A stretch of 62,741 nucleotides of DNA from Leptolyngbya sp. BC1307 (GCF_002286735.1 NZ_NRTA01000024.1:1-62741), one strand, 5' to 3'; numbered from the stretch's first letter, positions 36,868 to 45,607 are shown. The notes: generated by a model from the sequence alone, not told the origin. Made by a program: numbers and translations.

Positions 36868-37623
36868 TTAACGCTTGATCGCAACGCCCCACTGAGATAG
36901 ATGGTTACACAGCCACAAAATCTCATGACGAGTGCCGCCGATGCGCAGCCGGTTGATACGGCGCGACTGATGTTCGTAAAGCGTAAGACTGATCTGGCAG
37001 CTCAGCGGACTCAAGCAGACCGAGAGCGATTCTCCTTGCAAGAGGCTGTGCCATCTGGTCGGGGCTAGCTTGATGCTTCGTAGCGGCATGTTAAAGAGAT
37101 GATGGGTACCCTTCAAGTGTCTGGCTGACTTAGAACTGTTTTGTAGGTGGCTTCTCGGCGGCAGCGGCGCTGTAGACAGGCTCAACAATGTTCGGCCATC
37201 GGGCGAGCGGCTGATCGCCAGGCTTGCCATCCGAACCGGCTGAACCCTGATCGGAGGAACTGCCAACCCAAAGAAAATAGGCAGAACTGCCGCCACCATC
37301 ACACCCGGCCACACCGCCCCGGTAAAAATAACAGCGCCACCGACAAAGACGACTGTGCATAAAACCGTTAACACGCCCAGACTGACGCTGTCCCACGAAC
37401 GGCTTTCAGAAGTAACTGGGAAAAGGGCTTCTCGAATGCGATGCTGAGAAAACTGAATTTTTAGCACTTGATCGCTTGACTGCACCTTGAAATCGGCGCG
37501 GATGGTCTGCGGAGAACGGGACAGACCCGGACGCACCTGGGTCAGATTGAATTGATTGAGAGGGCTTGACGCTCTAGGCGTTTGAGCCGTATCGTCGTAG
37601 CGATTCATAGGGGTTAGGGGCAC
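36868..37623 (-). CDS. Hypothetical two-helix membrane protein
   Basis: A 251-residue protein with two adjacent membrane helices (about 82-100, VLTVLCTVVFVGGAVIFTG, and 104-120, VMVAAVLPIFFGLAV). The soluble N- and C-terminal parts are rich in Ser, Arg and Leu with no recognised motif. The end is 20 bases before the longest possible photolyase frame, on the same strand. I do not recognise the family. Confidence 0.55.
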   Translation of the reverse strand: MPLTPMNRYDDTAQTPRASSPLNQFNLTQVRPGLSRSPQTIRADFKVQSSDQVLKIQFSQHRIREALFPVTSESRSWDSVSLGVLTVLCTVVFVGGAVIFTGAVWPGVMVAAVLPIFFGLAVPPIRVQPVRMASLAISRSPDGRTLLSLSTAPLPPRSHLQNSSKSARHLKGTHHLFNMPLRSIKLAPTRWHSLLQGESLSVCLSPLSCQISLTLYEHQSRRINRLRIGGTRHEILWLCNHLSQWGVAIKR

Positions 37624-37727
37624 TAGCTTTTCTAACGTAGTCTGAGGTTTGAATATATTACCGTGTAAATACTGAGAAAGTCAGAATAAACAGACACAGC
37701 GTACTAATATAAAGAGTCAGTATTTCT

Positions 37728-38567
37728 ATGCAAAATCCGGGAACTTTCAGCAAACTGGTAGACTGCCTCGCGCAGACTTTTGTCATTGCTTATAAAGAAC
37801 CGACTGAGCAACTGACGACAGCGTTAACTCAAGCCGGGTGCGACTGTACGGTACTGCGGCAGGTCCATCAGCCGGGCTATGAAACCTACTCACCCAGTTT
37901 TTTGTGCCTGCTAAACCACCGCAGTGCCTGGGAGCTAGCCCTTCGCTCCGAAAAGCCCACGCTGATCGTAGAAGCTGATTTTGTGCCAGTGAAGAATTTT
38001 TCTGAGCTGCCGCCGCCTTTTGACCCGGCTGATGCAGATGTAGGAATTGCCTGGCTCTATACTTGCGCAGCGCAAATTTACAGCATTCGCAGCGATTTTG
38101 CGCAGGGCTACTCAACTTCGATGGTGGCCTATGTGGTGACCGCTAAAAGCGCCCGGCTGCTGATTGAGCTAGCTGCGCAGATAGAAAAAGAGCCGGGGCC
38201 GAGAGCTTATTCGCCCTGGGACTCGGGAATTGAATACTACCTGAGGGATCGCCACCTGCATAACTATGTGCCTTTTCGCAACTATGGCGAACATGGAGGA
38301 CGCCCCAACCCTGAACATGGCAAGAACAAACTTAGCAAAGCCCACCGAGCTGATGTGCTGTACGGCAAACTCGCTTTTGCGCCGATGTACGCTGAGATAA
38401 ATGGTGAAGTGAATCGCTGGCAGTGGCTGAAAGGGAGAGTATACGGTCGGATTAAAGGATTTGGAAGGTTGTTGCTGATGAAATATTTACGCGGCGCAGT
38501 CATTAAAAAATCAAGCCAGGGCGGGCAGCTAATTCGGTGGGCGATCGCTCGTCAGCTCACCCTATAA
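37728..38567 (+). CDS. Glycosyltransferase family 25-like protein
   Basis: A 279-residue putative transferase. The central SFLCLLNHRSAWELALRSEKPTLIVEADFVP resembles GT25 (LPS galactosyltransferase) proteins, with E-A-D in place of the usual E-D-D metal/sugar motif, and SAYV-type SMVAYVVTAKSARLLI. The C-terminus is Lys/Arg-rich. A role in surface polysaccharide is inferred from family. It overlaps no neighbour and ends 14 bases before the convergent MBL gene. Confidence 0.65.
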   Translation: MQNPGTFSKLVDCLAQTFVIAYKEPTEQLTTALTQAGCDCTVLRQVHQPGYETYSPSFLCLLNHRSAWELALRSEKPTLIVEADFVPVKNFSELPPPFDPADADVGIAWLYTCAAQIYSIRSDFAQGYSTSMVAYVVTAKSARLLIELAAQIEKEPGPRAYSPWDSGIEYYLRDRHLHNYVPFRNYGEHGGRPNPEHGKNKLSKAHRADVLYGKLAFAPMYAEINGEVNRWQWLKGRVYGRIKGFGRLLLMKYLRGAVIKKSSQGGQLIRWAIARQLTL

Positions 38568-38581
38568 ACGCCAATTTGGGC

Positions 38582-39544
38582 TCAGCAGAGGTCGCCAGGT
38601 TCGGCCTCTGGATGGGCATCTTCGTAGCTGAAAAAGCGGTCGGGGACGCCGTTGTAAATGATGTAGTCGTTAAAAATGTAGGTGCCTGGTTTGCCGTTGA
38701 CATGAGCGATCGCCTCCCTTACCGATTTCAACTGGTCTACCGTCATTTGCAAGGGGCATTCGTAGGGCTGGTAGCTGCTGCGAATCAGGTAGTCAAGCTT
38801 GGGGTAAATCGACATTTCAATATGACAGCCCAAAAGATAGGCAATCGGATGGGCCTCACAAAAGGCAATCATCCGCTCAATGCTGCCGACAAAGGCATTC
38901 CAGTCTTCGATATACAGCCTACCAGGATAGAAGATATCTCCGGTGAACAGAATGTGGGTGTAGGGATCGTAAATGGAGACTTCGGCGGCTTCGTGGCCGG
39001 GCGTGACGATGATGCGAAGAGTGCGATGGCAAAGCCACTCCTTCGGAGTATCGCCTAAGTCGGAGGTGACTTCATCCTGCGGCCAGTTTTGAAAGCCATA
39101 AAAGGCGATGGTGGCCTCTAGGCTTTTGCCGACGACGGTGGTGTCGGGCCGGTCGGCAAATTGAGAGTCGGCTTCAAAGTGATCGCGGTGCAGGTGGGTG
39201 TGGGCCACGACGAGGGGATAGCCGTCTCTAGGGTGATTAGCTAGCCACTGGGCGATGAGGGTATCTACGGTTTGGCGGAGGGGGAAGTACTCGGGCGATC
39301 GCGTTGCTCCGGTATCGAGCAGAATGACGCGCTCATTGCCAAAAAGCAAAAACATGAAAGGCGCTTCGACATGCACCGCCATGTTTTGCCGAAGGATAAA
39401 GGTGTGCTCGTTGTAGGTGTGAATTTGGATATCGGGGTCGGTGTTGTGCTTGGCGGAAACTGACCCCGATATCCAGTTCACTTCTAGGCTACCGGGCGCG
39501 GGCGTAGAAAAGTCAATCACTTCAGCGGTCGTGGATAGCGACAT
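38582..39544 (-). CDS. MBL-fold metallo-hydrolase
   Basis: A 320-residue metallo-beta-lactamase-fold hydrolase. It has the metal motif THLHRDHFEAD (HxHxDH), the second His in TPGHEAAEVSI, Asp in LFTGDIFYPG, and the last His in LLGCHIEMS. The N-terminal FILRQNMAVHVEAPFMFLLFGNERVILLDTG is typical. Substrate unknown. An eight-residue insert (TPKEWLCH) between LGD and RTLRIIVTPGH comes from the repeat at 39023-39054; the expected reading is LGDRTLRI. Confidence 0.88.
   Translation of the reverse strand: MSLSTTAEVIDFSTPAPGSLEVNWISGSVSAKHNTDPDIQIHTYNEHTFILRQNMAVHVEAPFMFLLFGNERVILLDTGATRSPEYFPLRQTVDTLIAQWLANHPRDGYPLVVAHTHLHRDHFEADSQFADRPDTTVVGKSLEATIAFYGFQNWPQDEVTSDLGDTPKEWLCHRTLRIIVTPGHEAAEVSIYDPYTHILFTGDIFYPGRLYIEDWNAFVGSIERMIAFCEAHPIAYLLGCHIEMSIYPKLDYLIRSSYQPYECPLQMTVDQLKSVREAIAHVNGKPGTYIFNDYIIYNGVPDRFFSYEDAHPEAEPGDLC
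39023..39054 (-). repeat. 32-nt HIP1-associated palindromic insert, copy 3 (in MBL hydrolase)
   Basis: On the plus strand it runs GCGATGGCAAAGCC, then ACTCC-TTC-GGAGT, then ATCGC. On the coding strand it encodes DTPKEWLCHR, in the same frame as [10 protein letters not shown] from copy 1. Removing 24 nt restores GCGATCGC and the continuous family reading. Confidence 0.85.
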
Positions 39545-39672
39545 TGTTTATATCCCAATTTCTACAGGTAAATTGCTCGGTGTGTACGATAGTGAGTATT
39601 CATATTTTGTACCGTAATAGAGACTTTAAGCCTCTACTAGCTGTTGAAATAACGCTCAAGCTGAAATGAGTA

Positions 39673-39756
39673 TTATGGGTTCGATTGCCAAAAGCGCTGA
39701 TGAACGGCGGCAATTTCGGCTTCTACTTCGGGAACGGGACCTTGGATAGCGATCGC
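39673..39756 (-). pseudogene. Possible 3' remnant of an unknown gene
   Basis: On the minus strand 27 codons end at TAA (39673-39675) with a protein-like C-terminus (PVPEVEAEIAAVHQRFWQSN). A TAG stops the frame immediately upstream and nothing coding is seen before it. It looks like the tail of a gene lost by deletion or insertion. Identity unknown. Confidence 0.25.
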
Positions 39757-40049
39757 CTACCTATTCATCGCCATTTCGGAGTCGCTTTCTCTCAGTGATG
39801 GGTAGACCGGTAGTTTGACTAATCGTTTCGTTGGGCAGCTTGCTTAGGAGGGCACGGGTGAACAATAGTTTCCATAGCTATCCAGGTGGGTTCTTTGTGA
39901 TTATTGACACCCTACATCCTGGGTAGCTTTTCTGTCTAAGCCTCTCCTTCTTTTGTCCGGACTATTGAGCACTTGAAGTAGCAGAGCAGGAAAAAGTCAG
40001 GGTGAGCCATTCCACCATGAGGAGAATCACCCGAGTCCTTGGACTCAGC

Positions 40050-40192
40050 CGGAAAAAGATGATCGAGGCTTTGAGCGTGAGCGGATTGCTGGCCCCGATG
40101 ACTTGGCAAGGCGGTACCGACGGCATCACGTTTTTGACCTATATGTCGAGCAGGTACTCGCACCGATCGCACTGATCGCATCGGTCACTTAG
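40050..40192 (+). pseudogene. Frameshifted IS630-family transposase fragment
   Basis: The plus-strand reading MIEALSVSGLLAPMTWQGG and then TDGITFLT continues after a shift (near the T5 run at 40131-40135) as YVEQVLAPI. This is the central DDE region of cyanobacterial IS630-type transposases. Both flanks are gone. Repeat copy B starts inside its last bases. Confidence 0.6.
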
Positions 40193-40285
40193 CTTGAATA
40201 CAGCAGCGCAGGACAGGTAAAACCTTTGCATAACAACAGGCCAAGTGACTCGCAGCGTACAGATGCATCCGCACACCACTATATA
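40183..40285. repeat. 105-bp nested-palindrome repeat, copy B (diverged)
   Basis: Read in reverse it matches copy A: GCGAGTCACTTGGCC, TTATGCAAAGGTTTT, GCTGTATTCAAG and AAGTGACC are shared, and the ATGCATCCG-side arm is kept. The outer TATAGCG ends have decayed. It lies just before the DUF4332 gene. Confidence 0.7.
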
Positions 40286-40325
40286 ATTCCAAGTTCAGCC
40301 ATTCCAATTCAGCCGGATCCGCCTT

Positions 40326-40733
40326 GTGAAGTCTGCCAACCATTCAATTGCCCATTTGCCCGGCCTGAGCGAACCTCAGATCGAGCAGCTCAGCGCCCTG
40401 GGCATCTCCACTACCTTCGACCTACTGCGTCAGGGTAACAGCCTCAGCCAGCGCCAGCAGCTTTCGCGACAGCTGGACACGCACATCAAGCACATTAATA
40501 AATGGACGGCGCTGGCAAATCTGGCTCGGATTCCGGGCGTGGGCTGTCAGCACTGCGGACTGCTGCTGCATGCGGGCGTGAGCACTCCTCAGCAACTAGC
40601 GGCGATGTCCGTACAGCAGCTGCATCCCCAGCTTCGCCGTTTTCAGGTGCAGTTGCTTAACCGCGCCGATTTAGCGCCAGACACCGCTCAGGTAGCTACC
40701 TGGATTCAACAGGCGAAAAGCCTGAACCGATGA
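40326..40733 (+). CDS. DUF4332 helix-hairpin-helix protein
   Basis: A 135-residue helical protein. Two helix-hairpin-helix-like segments are visible: LPGLSEPQIEQLSALGISTTFDLL (about 11-34) and LARIPGVGCQHCGLLLHAGVSTPQQLA (about 65-91), the latter typical of DUF4332. Such modules bind DNA or pack with other helices; no enzymatic motif is seen. GTG 40326 is the start used, as no ATG precedes the conserved part in frame. Confidence 0.75.
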   Translation: MKSANHSIAHLPGLSEPQIEQLSALGISTTFDLLRQGNSLSQRQQLSRQLDTHIKHINKWTALANLARIPGVGCQHCGLLLHAGVSTPQQLAAMSVQQLHPQLRRFQVQLLNRADLAPDTAQVATWIQQAKSLNR

Positions 40734-40787
40734 GGTAACCAGGCGCGCTCCCTATTCATCGCGCATCGTTCCTATTTCATCGCTGCT

Positions 40788-41309
40788 TTAATCTGGATAC
40801 CAGAACATGCCTTTAATGCCTTCTGGGTCGGGCATGAAACCAAGCTGCTTGTAAAAGTTCACCACGTCCGGATCAGCAAACAGAGTGACGTTGCTGATAT
40901 CTTCGCTGCGCAGCTTTTTGATCAGCTGTTTCATCAGCGCTTTGCCTAATCCCTTACCCTGTGAATCGGGATGGACGACCACGTCCCAAATGGTGGCGTT
41001 AAAGGCATGGTCAGAGGTTGCCCGCGAAAATCCGATCAGGCGCTTGCGGTTGCCTTGCTGCTCCCACATCGTGATTACCAGAAAGCTATTTTGAATGGCT
41101 TTGCGCACTTTGCGAATGGGGCGGCGCGACCAGCCGACCGCATCACACAGCTCCTCTAGCTCGTAGAGGTCGATGGCGCGGTCGGTGCTGAAAAAGATGC
41201 GGGCAGCACTGTCGGCAGTCGGGGCTTCGGCAAGATAACCGGCGGAGGCTGTTTGCTGGGAAGCTGAAGTAACTTCAGAGGTGGTAAATAAGCTTTTCCA
41301 GAAACCCAT
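40788..41309 (-). CDS. GNAT acetyltransferase, plastid NSI/GNAT2-like
   Basis: A 173-residue GNAT enzyme. The acetyl-CoA loop is [17 protein letters not shown] (Q/RxxGxG/A type), followed by the [19 protein letters not shown] strand-helix. The end [10 protein letters not shown] and the N-terminal [20 protein letters not shown] resemble the cyanobacterial and chloroplast GNAT group that includes NSI/GNAT2, a lysine and N-terminal acetylase needed for state transitions in plants. Whether this bacterial relative has a similar role is inference. Confidence 0.85.
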   Translation of the reverse strand: MGFWKSLFTTSEVTSASQQTASAGYLAEAPTADSAARIFFSTDRAIDLYELEELCDAVGWSRRPIRKVRKAIQNSFLVITMWEQQGNRKRLIGFSRATSDHAFNATIWDVVVHPDSQGKGLGKALMKQLIKKLRSEDISNVTLFADPDVVNFYKQLGFMPDPEGIKGMFWYPD

Positions 41310-41687
41310 GCAGGCAAAGTAATGATGTCGTCAAGTCAAGCGGCGCTTAATAGAAGTATATCCTCTGTCAGCTCACTTCATGAGCCAGATTGTCTGTGAT
41401 TACCTGAGGCAATAGCCTCAACGCAGCGTCAATGTATCAAATGAACCCAATAGAACCTAACGAATTGCCAGCAAACCGGGCAAACTAAAGCGGCGCTCAG
41501 ATTGGGTACCAGGCGTTTATAGCGTTGGTCACTTTGCTAAGGTACATCACACCGGCTGAAAGCCTGATGTTGCAACGGGCAAAGTGACTCGCGGTCCCCG
41601 AATACATCCGGGAACCGCTATATCTCTGTGGGTACTGATATTTCGTCTAATGCTCTTTAAATATCCTCTTAAGAGGTCAGGCCCCTT
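41310..41687. other. Divergent intergenic region with repeat copy C
   Basis: This 378-base gap is dominated by the 105-bp repeat at 41518-41622. The remaining sequence should hold promoters for the GNAT (minus) and ACT-like (plus) genes, but none is clear. Confidence 0.5.
41518..41622. repeat. 105-bp nested-palindrome repeat, copy C
   Basis: TATAGCGTTGGTCACTTTGC at the left and GCAAAGTGACTCGCGG at the right nest around a variable centre; CCCGAATACATCCGGG and a final CGCTATA complete the arm. The length is the same as copy A and the orientation is reversed. It lies between divergent genes. Confidence 0.85.
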
Positions 41688-42428
41688 ATGGCATCTGGTT
41701 TAGACCCCTCTACTTTAGAGTTGCTCAAACGCTTTAATAGAGCTTTTCCCCAGTTCTACGAGCAGTTTGTGGGTAGCGATATTCAGCTGCAAAATCTGCG
41801 GCTGGCCTATCAGCTGTTTAGAACTCGAAAAGCAGTGATTGAGCTGACCGCTGAGGGCGATCGCACCACCCTACATTTTGCCTACCGCAATCAATCGTTT
41901 TTACTCAGCGATATCTTCGGCGTTTTAGCCGCTTATGGCCTGACGATCCACAGCCTGAGCCTGTACGGGCAAATCTATCCGCCGATGCTGGTATTTGCCA
42001 AGCTAGTCGTCTCCAGAGGGGGCAAAGAGCTTTCGGCTAAAACCGCTGACAACGTGCGAAGAGCGATGCGAGAGGCCCTGTCGGGCCGCTTTGAAGTCGA
42101 AAATATGCTCAATATAGAATTTAATTTAGATGCGGGACTAGAGCAGGTAGAAACCGAGTTTTATGTTGATCCAGTGTTTCATCTGCCAGCGCTATTGATT
42201 GAGGCCGACAATCAGCCCGGCCTGTTTTACAAGGTGATGTACACCATTTGGCAGGAAGACTTGCTGGTGGTCAACGCTAATTTACTGGTGTGGCGAGGCC
42301 GTACTCGGCTGATTCTGTACTTGCTGGGGCCTAACGAAGGGGTGATTCCGGAGTATTTGGGCCAGAAAATTGCCGAGGGCGTCCGCTGTCGGCTGCTAGA
42401 ACATCAGGTCAGAGAGCCGGTCAGCTAA
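41688..42428 (+). CDS. ACT-domain-like conserved cyanobacterial protein
   Basis: A 246-residue protein with two ACT-like segments: FLLSDIFGVLAAYGLTIHSL to LVFAKLVV (about 65-110) and ALLIEADNQPGLFYKVMYTI to RLILYLLGP (about 160-215). This resembles the C-terminal ACT pair of GlnD-type uridylyltransferases, without the catalytic or HD domain. ACT pairs usually bind amino acids. Ligand and role are unknown. ATG 41688. Confidence 0.7.
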   Translation: MASGLDPSTLELLKRFNRAFPQFYEQFVGSDIQLQNLRLAYQLFRTRKAVIELTAEGDRTTLHFAYRNQSFLLSDIFGVLAAYGLTIHSLSLYGQIYPPMLVFAKLVVSRGGKELSAKTADNVRRAMREALSGRFEVENMLNIEFNLDAGLEQVETEFYVDPVFHLPALLIEADNQPGLFYKVMYTIWQEDLLVVNANLLVWRGRTRLILYLLGPNEGVIPEYLGQKIAEGVRCRLLEHQVREPVS

Positions 42429-42487
42429 CCGCGTGTAGACAGTTTTTTGTCTGACTCTGGGTGACGCTTGGCGCTAGCATATTAAGT

Positions 42488-43453
42488 ATGCCGACTGTCA
42501 AAATTTTGGGTGTCCCCCACAGTTACACACTCACCGAGCCAGCCCTTGCTGAGCCTCCTAGCAGCGAGCCTGTCAGCAGTGACCAGGCGCTGGTCTTTAT
42601 CCACGGTTGGCTGCTGAGCCGCGCTTACTGGCAACCGCTAGTTTCGCAACTGGCTGCTCATCACCGCTGTCTGACTTACGATTTGCGCGGCTTTGGTGGA
42701 TCTGCTCAAGGGTCTCATGCTGATAAGCAAGGACGACAGGCTGCAAAAGGATCGCCGCCCCGTCAGCTCAAAATTCCCACTGGCTATAGCTGGACAGCGC
42801 CCCATTCCGCTTCGGCGTATAGCTTGGCGGCCTATGCTCAAGATCTCGGTGAACTGCTAGATCGGCTAGGTCTTGACCAGGTATGGCTGCTCGGCCATTC
42901 TCTAGGCGGCAGCATTGCGCTATGGGCCGCTTATCTACTGCCTGAGCGAGTCAAAGGGGTAATTTGTATCAATGCTGGGGGCGGCATTTACATTCCCAAA
43001 GAGTTTGAAAAGTTTCGGTCGGCGGGTCAGCAGATGGTGAAGTACAGACCTACTTGGCTGCCAGCCGTGCCCCTGTTGCCTCGATTATTTTCGCGGCTGA
43101 TGGTACACCAGCCTTTAGATACTCGTTGGGGACGGCAGCGCATAGATGACTTTATCCAAGCCGATAAGCAGGCGGCAGCGGGCGCACTGTTAGAATCGAC
43201 GACCTGCGAAGCGGTGCATCAACTGCCTCAGCTAATTGCTCAGCTTAAGCAGCCTGTTCACTTCATCACCGCTAGCAAAGATCAGGTAATGCCGCCTCGC
43301 TATGTGAACTATCTGGCCAGTTTTCACCCTCACTTTCAGGCCGGCATGTCGGTGTCTGAGCTGGCAGACTGCGGTCATATGGCGATGGTGGAGCAGCCGG
43401 AGGCGGTGGGGGAAGTGGTGCGGGTGGTTTTGGAGAATGGCAGTAGGCAGTAG
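42488..43453 (+). CDS. Alpha/beta hydrolase
   Basis: A 321-residue (from ATG 42488; 330 from a GTG at 42461) alpha/beta hydrolase: VFIHGWLLSRAYWQPL with oxyanion HGW, CLTYDLRGFGGS, the nucleophile in LLGHSLGGSIALW, the acid in ITASKDQVMPP and His in ADCGHMAMVEQP. A Gln/Lys-rich stretch at about 85-105 is an insertion relative to typical members. Substrate unknown. The last codons (NGSRQ, stop) lie in the heptamer repeat at 43439-43459. Confidence 0.85.
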   Translation: MPTVKILGVPHSYTLTEPALAEPPSSEPVSSDQALVFIHGWLLSRAYWQPLVSQLAAHHRCLTYDLRGFGGSAQGSHADKQGRQAAKGSPPRQLKIPTGYSWTAPHSASAYSLAAYAQDLGELLDRLGLDQVWLLGHSLGGSIALWAAYLLPERVKGVICINAGGGIYIPKEFEKFRSAGQQMVKYRPTWLPAVPLLPRLFSRLMVHQPLDTRWGRQRIDDFIQADKQAAAGALLESTTCEAVHQLPQLIAQLKQPVHFITASKDQVMPPRYVNYLASFHPHFQAGMSVSELADCGHMAMVEQPEAVGEVVRVVLENGSRQ

Positions 43454-43459
43454 GCAGTA
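43439..43459. repeat. Heptameric tandem repeat (GGCAGTA x3)
   Basis: Three perfect copies of GGCAGTA are followed by a degenerate GGCATTG. The array overlaps the last codons and stop of the alpha/beta hydrolase gene. Heptameric STRRs are common in cyanobacteria. Confidence 0.85.
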
Positions 43460-43474
43460 GGCATTGGGCGGGCG

Positions 43475-44530
43475 CTAGTTGTGGTAGAGCTGAGCAATGT
43501 CGGTGATAGATAGCTTGGATTGGCCGCCGAGGGTGAGGGGCGATCGCTCTCCTTTCTCAAAATGCTCAACCGCTGCGCAGGCAATCATCGCGGCATTGTC
43601 GGTGCAGTACTTGAGCGGGGGAAACAGCACTTTTAAATGACGATTAGCGGCTGCTGCCTGCAGTTCCCGGCGCAAACCGCTGTTGGCCGCTACGCCACCG
43701 CCAACGACGATAGTAGAGAGGCTATGGTCTTGAGCGCAGGCGATCGCTCGCTTCACCAATGCCCGCACGACAGTCGACTGAAAGCTAGCGGCAATATCAG
43801 CTACCGGCAATTCGCCCCCATTTTCATTTTTTTCAGTCTTCAGCTTTTCAGTCAGTCGCAGCACCGCTGTCTTCAGCCCGCTAAAGCTGGCGTCATAAGG
43901 ATGGAAGCCGCCCTCGGGCAACGAAATCTTTCCCTCTGGCAAAGCAAAGGCTTTGGGATTACCCGTTTGCGCCAATCGATCAATCACGGGGCCGCCGGGA
44001 TAACCTAAGTCCAGCAGCCGCGCCACTTTGTCAAAAGCTTCACCCGCCGCGTCGTCACGAGTCTTACCCAAAATCACGTAGTCTCCAGCGCCCCGCACAT
44101 GTACAAAGCTGGTATGTCCGCCAGAAACCAGCAGGCACAAAAACGGCGGATTTACAGCCGCATCGCTCAAATACGAGGCGTAGATATGGCCTTCTAAATG
44201 GTGAATGCCGAGGAAGGGCTTGCTGTGTACCATTGCCAGGGTTTTTGCAGCGGTGATGCCCACCATGAGCGCACCGACTAGACCCGGGGCGCAGGTGGTG
44301 GCTACTGCATCAATGGCAGACCAGGGGAGATGCGCTTCGGTGAGGGCCTGTGCGATCGCCACCCCAATAGCGCTCACATGCTCTCTAGAGGCGATCTCAG
44401 GCACCACCCCGCCATAGCGCCGATGCACTTCAATTTGCGAGGCCACGACACTGCTCAGGACCTGCCGACCCTCAACAATGGCAACTGCTGTTTCATCGCA
44501 GCTAGTCTCTATGGCTAAAACAGTACTCAT
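43475..44530 (-). CDS. tsaD: TsaD, tRNA threonylcarbamoyladenosine synthase subunit
   Basis: A 351-residue ASKHA-fold protein that transfers threonylcarbamoyl to A37 of ANN-decoding tRNAs. It has VLAIETSCDETAVAIVEG, GGVVPEIASREHV, the metal motif HLEGHIYASY (HxxxH), LLVSGGHTSFVH, LDLGYPGGPVIDRLA, ASFQSTVVRALV, and VVGGGVAANSGLR. Full length and intact. ATG 44530. Confidence 0.97.
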   Translation of the reverse strand: MSTVLAIETSCDETAVAIVEGRQVLSSVVASQIEVHRRYGGVVPEIASREHVSAIGVAIAQALTEAHLPWSAIDAVATTCAPGLVGALMVGITAAKTLAMVHSKPFLGIHHLEGHIYASYLSDAAVNPPFLCLLVSGGHTSFVHVRGAGDYVILGKTRDDAAGEAFDKVARLLDLGYPGGPVIDRLAQTGNPKAFALPEGKISLPEGGFHPYDASFSGLKTAVLRLTEKLKTEKNENGGELPVADIAASFQSTVVRALVKRAIACAQDHSLSTIVVGGGVAANSGLRRELQAAAANRHLKVLFPPLKYCTDNAAMIACAAVEHFEKGERSPLTLGGQSKLSITDIAQLYHN

Positions 44531-44772
44531 TGGCTTGGCTCTTTAGGTAGATTTGTAGCAGAGGATAAATTTACTTTTTTAGGTATTTTTTGAGCCGCTG
44601 CGGGCAAGTGTGTCGGGATGTAAAGCCTTGCCATGCTTTCTTTACGGGATTTCCGACTGAGGAGTATGATTACCTAAAAGCTGGGCTGAGCTTGTAGGTC
44701 TTCATTCATTAAGACTTAATCAAAATATAAGTTAGCCTACGTCTTTTTAATCAAATGAGAGGAAACCGATTT

Positions 44773-45273
44773 ATGAGACGATTGTTTGCTCTGGCTTTAG
44801 TTCTTTGTCTTTCCTTGGGGTTTGCCTCTCCGGCTACCGCAGGCATTGCAGGTGACGATGTGTCAGGTCTAGTGCCCTGTGGCGAGTCAGCCGCTTTTCA
44901 AAAGCGCGCCGCTGCTGCGGCAACTGATTCCGATAAGGCTCGCTTCGAGTTCTATGCCAACACTAGCCTTCTGTGTGGCCCTGAAGGACTTCCCCATCTT
45001 GTCGTAGACGGCGATCTTGCCCATGCTGGCGAGTTTCTAGTTCCTAGCGTTCTATTCCTGCTGATTGCTGGATGGATTGGCTGGGCCGGTCGTTCTTATG
45101 TGATTGCCGTCCGCGAGACTAAGTCTCCTGAAGAGAAAGAGGTCATCATTGATGTGCCGCTAGCTATCAAATGTTCGCTAACTTCACTGACCTGGCCTCT
45201 GTTGGCTTTTAAAGAGATTACGACGGGTGAGATGTTTGCCAAGCGCGAAGAGATTACGGTCTCACCTCGCTAG
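44773..45273 (+). CDS. psaF: PsaF, photosystem I subunit III
   Basis: A 166-residue photosystem I subunit that docks plastocyanin or cytochrome c6 in the lumen. The signal peptide ([22 protein letters not shown]) is followed by mature [18 protein letters not shown] (Cys), [18 protein letters not shown], and the helix [25 protein letters not shown] 44773 is preferred over 44755 because GAGAGGA lies about eight bases before it and the leader then matches PsaF leaders. It is followed by psaJ and psaL in the same direction. Confidence 0.96.
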   Translation: MRRLFALALVLCLSLGFASPATAGIAGDDVSGLVPCGESAAFQKRAAAAATDSDKARFEFYANTSLLCGPEGLPHLVVDGDLAHAGEFLVPSVLFLLIAGWIGWAGRSYVIAVRETKSPEEKEVIIDVPLAIKCSLTSLTWPLLAFKEITTGEMFAKREEITVSPR

Positions 45274-45438
45274 CTGTCTTAGCTGATTTTAGTCTGGGCT
45301 ACTTTTGATCTGGCCATCCGTTTTTGATCGCTTGCTTTTCAGCAGTAGAACAAAAGACGAGGTGCATGAATAAGGTACATAGAGGCCGGTTGATGAAGTA
45401 GCCAATTTGTTGTCTATTGCTCCACAGGAGGAGTTCTT

Positions 45439-45567
45439 ATGAGCAGTAATTTCTTGAAGTATCTTTCAACAGCGCCAGTGCTAGCGACCGTTGTGACGAT
45501 CATTGCTTCTGGCATCATTATTGAGATCAATCGGTTTTTTCCTGACATGCTGCTGTACCCGCAGTAG
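45439..45567 (+). CDS. psaJ: PsaJ, photosystem I subunit IX
   Basis: A 42-residue single-helix protein starting [18 protein letters not shown], with the core [14 protein letters not shown], which is diagnostic of PsaJ. AGGAGGAG is seven bases before the ATG. It binds PsaF and chlorophyll at the edge of photosystem I. The last codons and stop overlap an 18-bp tandem duplication (45552-45587). Confidence 0.95.
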   Translation: MSSNFLKYLSTAPVLATVVTIIASGIIIEINRFFPDMLLYPQ

Positions 45568-45587
45568 CGGCTGTACCCGCAGTGGCG
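45552..45587. repeat. 18-bp tandem duplication over the psaJ stop
   Basis: GCTGTACCCGCAGTAGCG and GCTGTACCCGCAGTGGCG are adjacent. The first contains the last psaJ codons and the TAG stop; the second differs by one base, so the TAG reads TGG there. Confidence 0.9.
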
Positions 45588-45607
45588 AGCACACTTGGCG
45601 GGTTTTT
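45575..45607 (+). terminator. Possible terminator/attenuator between psaJ and psaL
   Basis: ACCCGC (45575-45580) and GCGGGT (45598-45603) pair, with five T at 45603-45607. The stem is short and the loop is 17 nt, so it may lower rather than stop psaL read-through. Confidence 0.4.

Larger units (their letters stand above)
39545..40325. other. Decayed intergenic region
   Basis: This 781-base stretch has no intact gene. It contains a gene-tail remnant (39673-39756), a frameshifted IS630-type transposase fragment (40050-40192) and repeat copy B (40183-40285). The rest shows nothing recognisable. Confidence 0.6.

Noticed and set aside
40160-40190. ACCGATCGCACTGATCGCATCGGT palindrome-like stretch as a fourth hairpin repeat (split: ACCGATCGCACTG + ATCGCATCGGT)
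   Set aside because: Imperfect, and it lies in the transposase remnant where its sequence is explained by coding; similarity to 7991-8016 is limited to the central part.
43439-43459. Tandem heptamers considered as CRISPR-like repeats
   Set aside because: No spacers and the unit is 7 bp; it is a normal STRR. No CRISPR array or cas gene was seen in the window.
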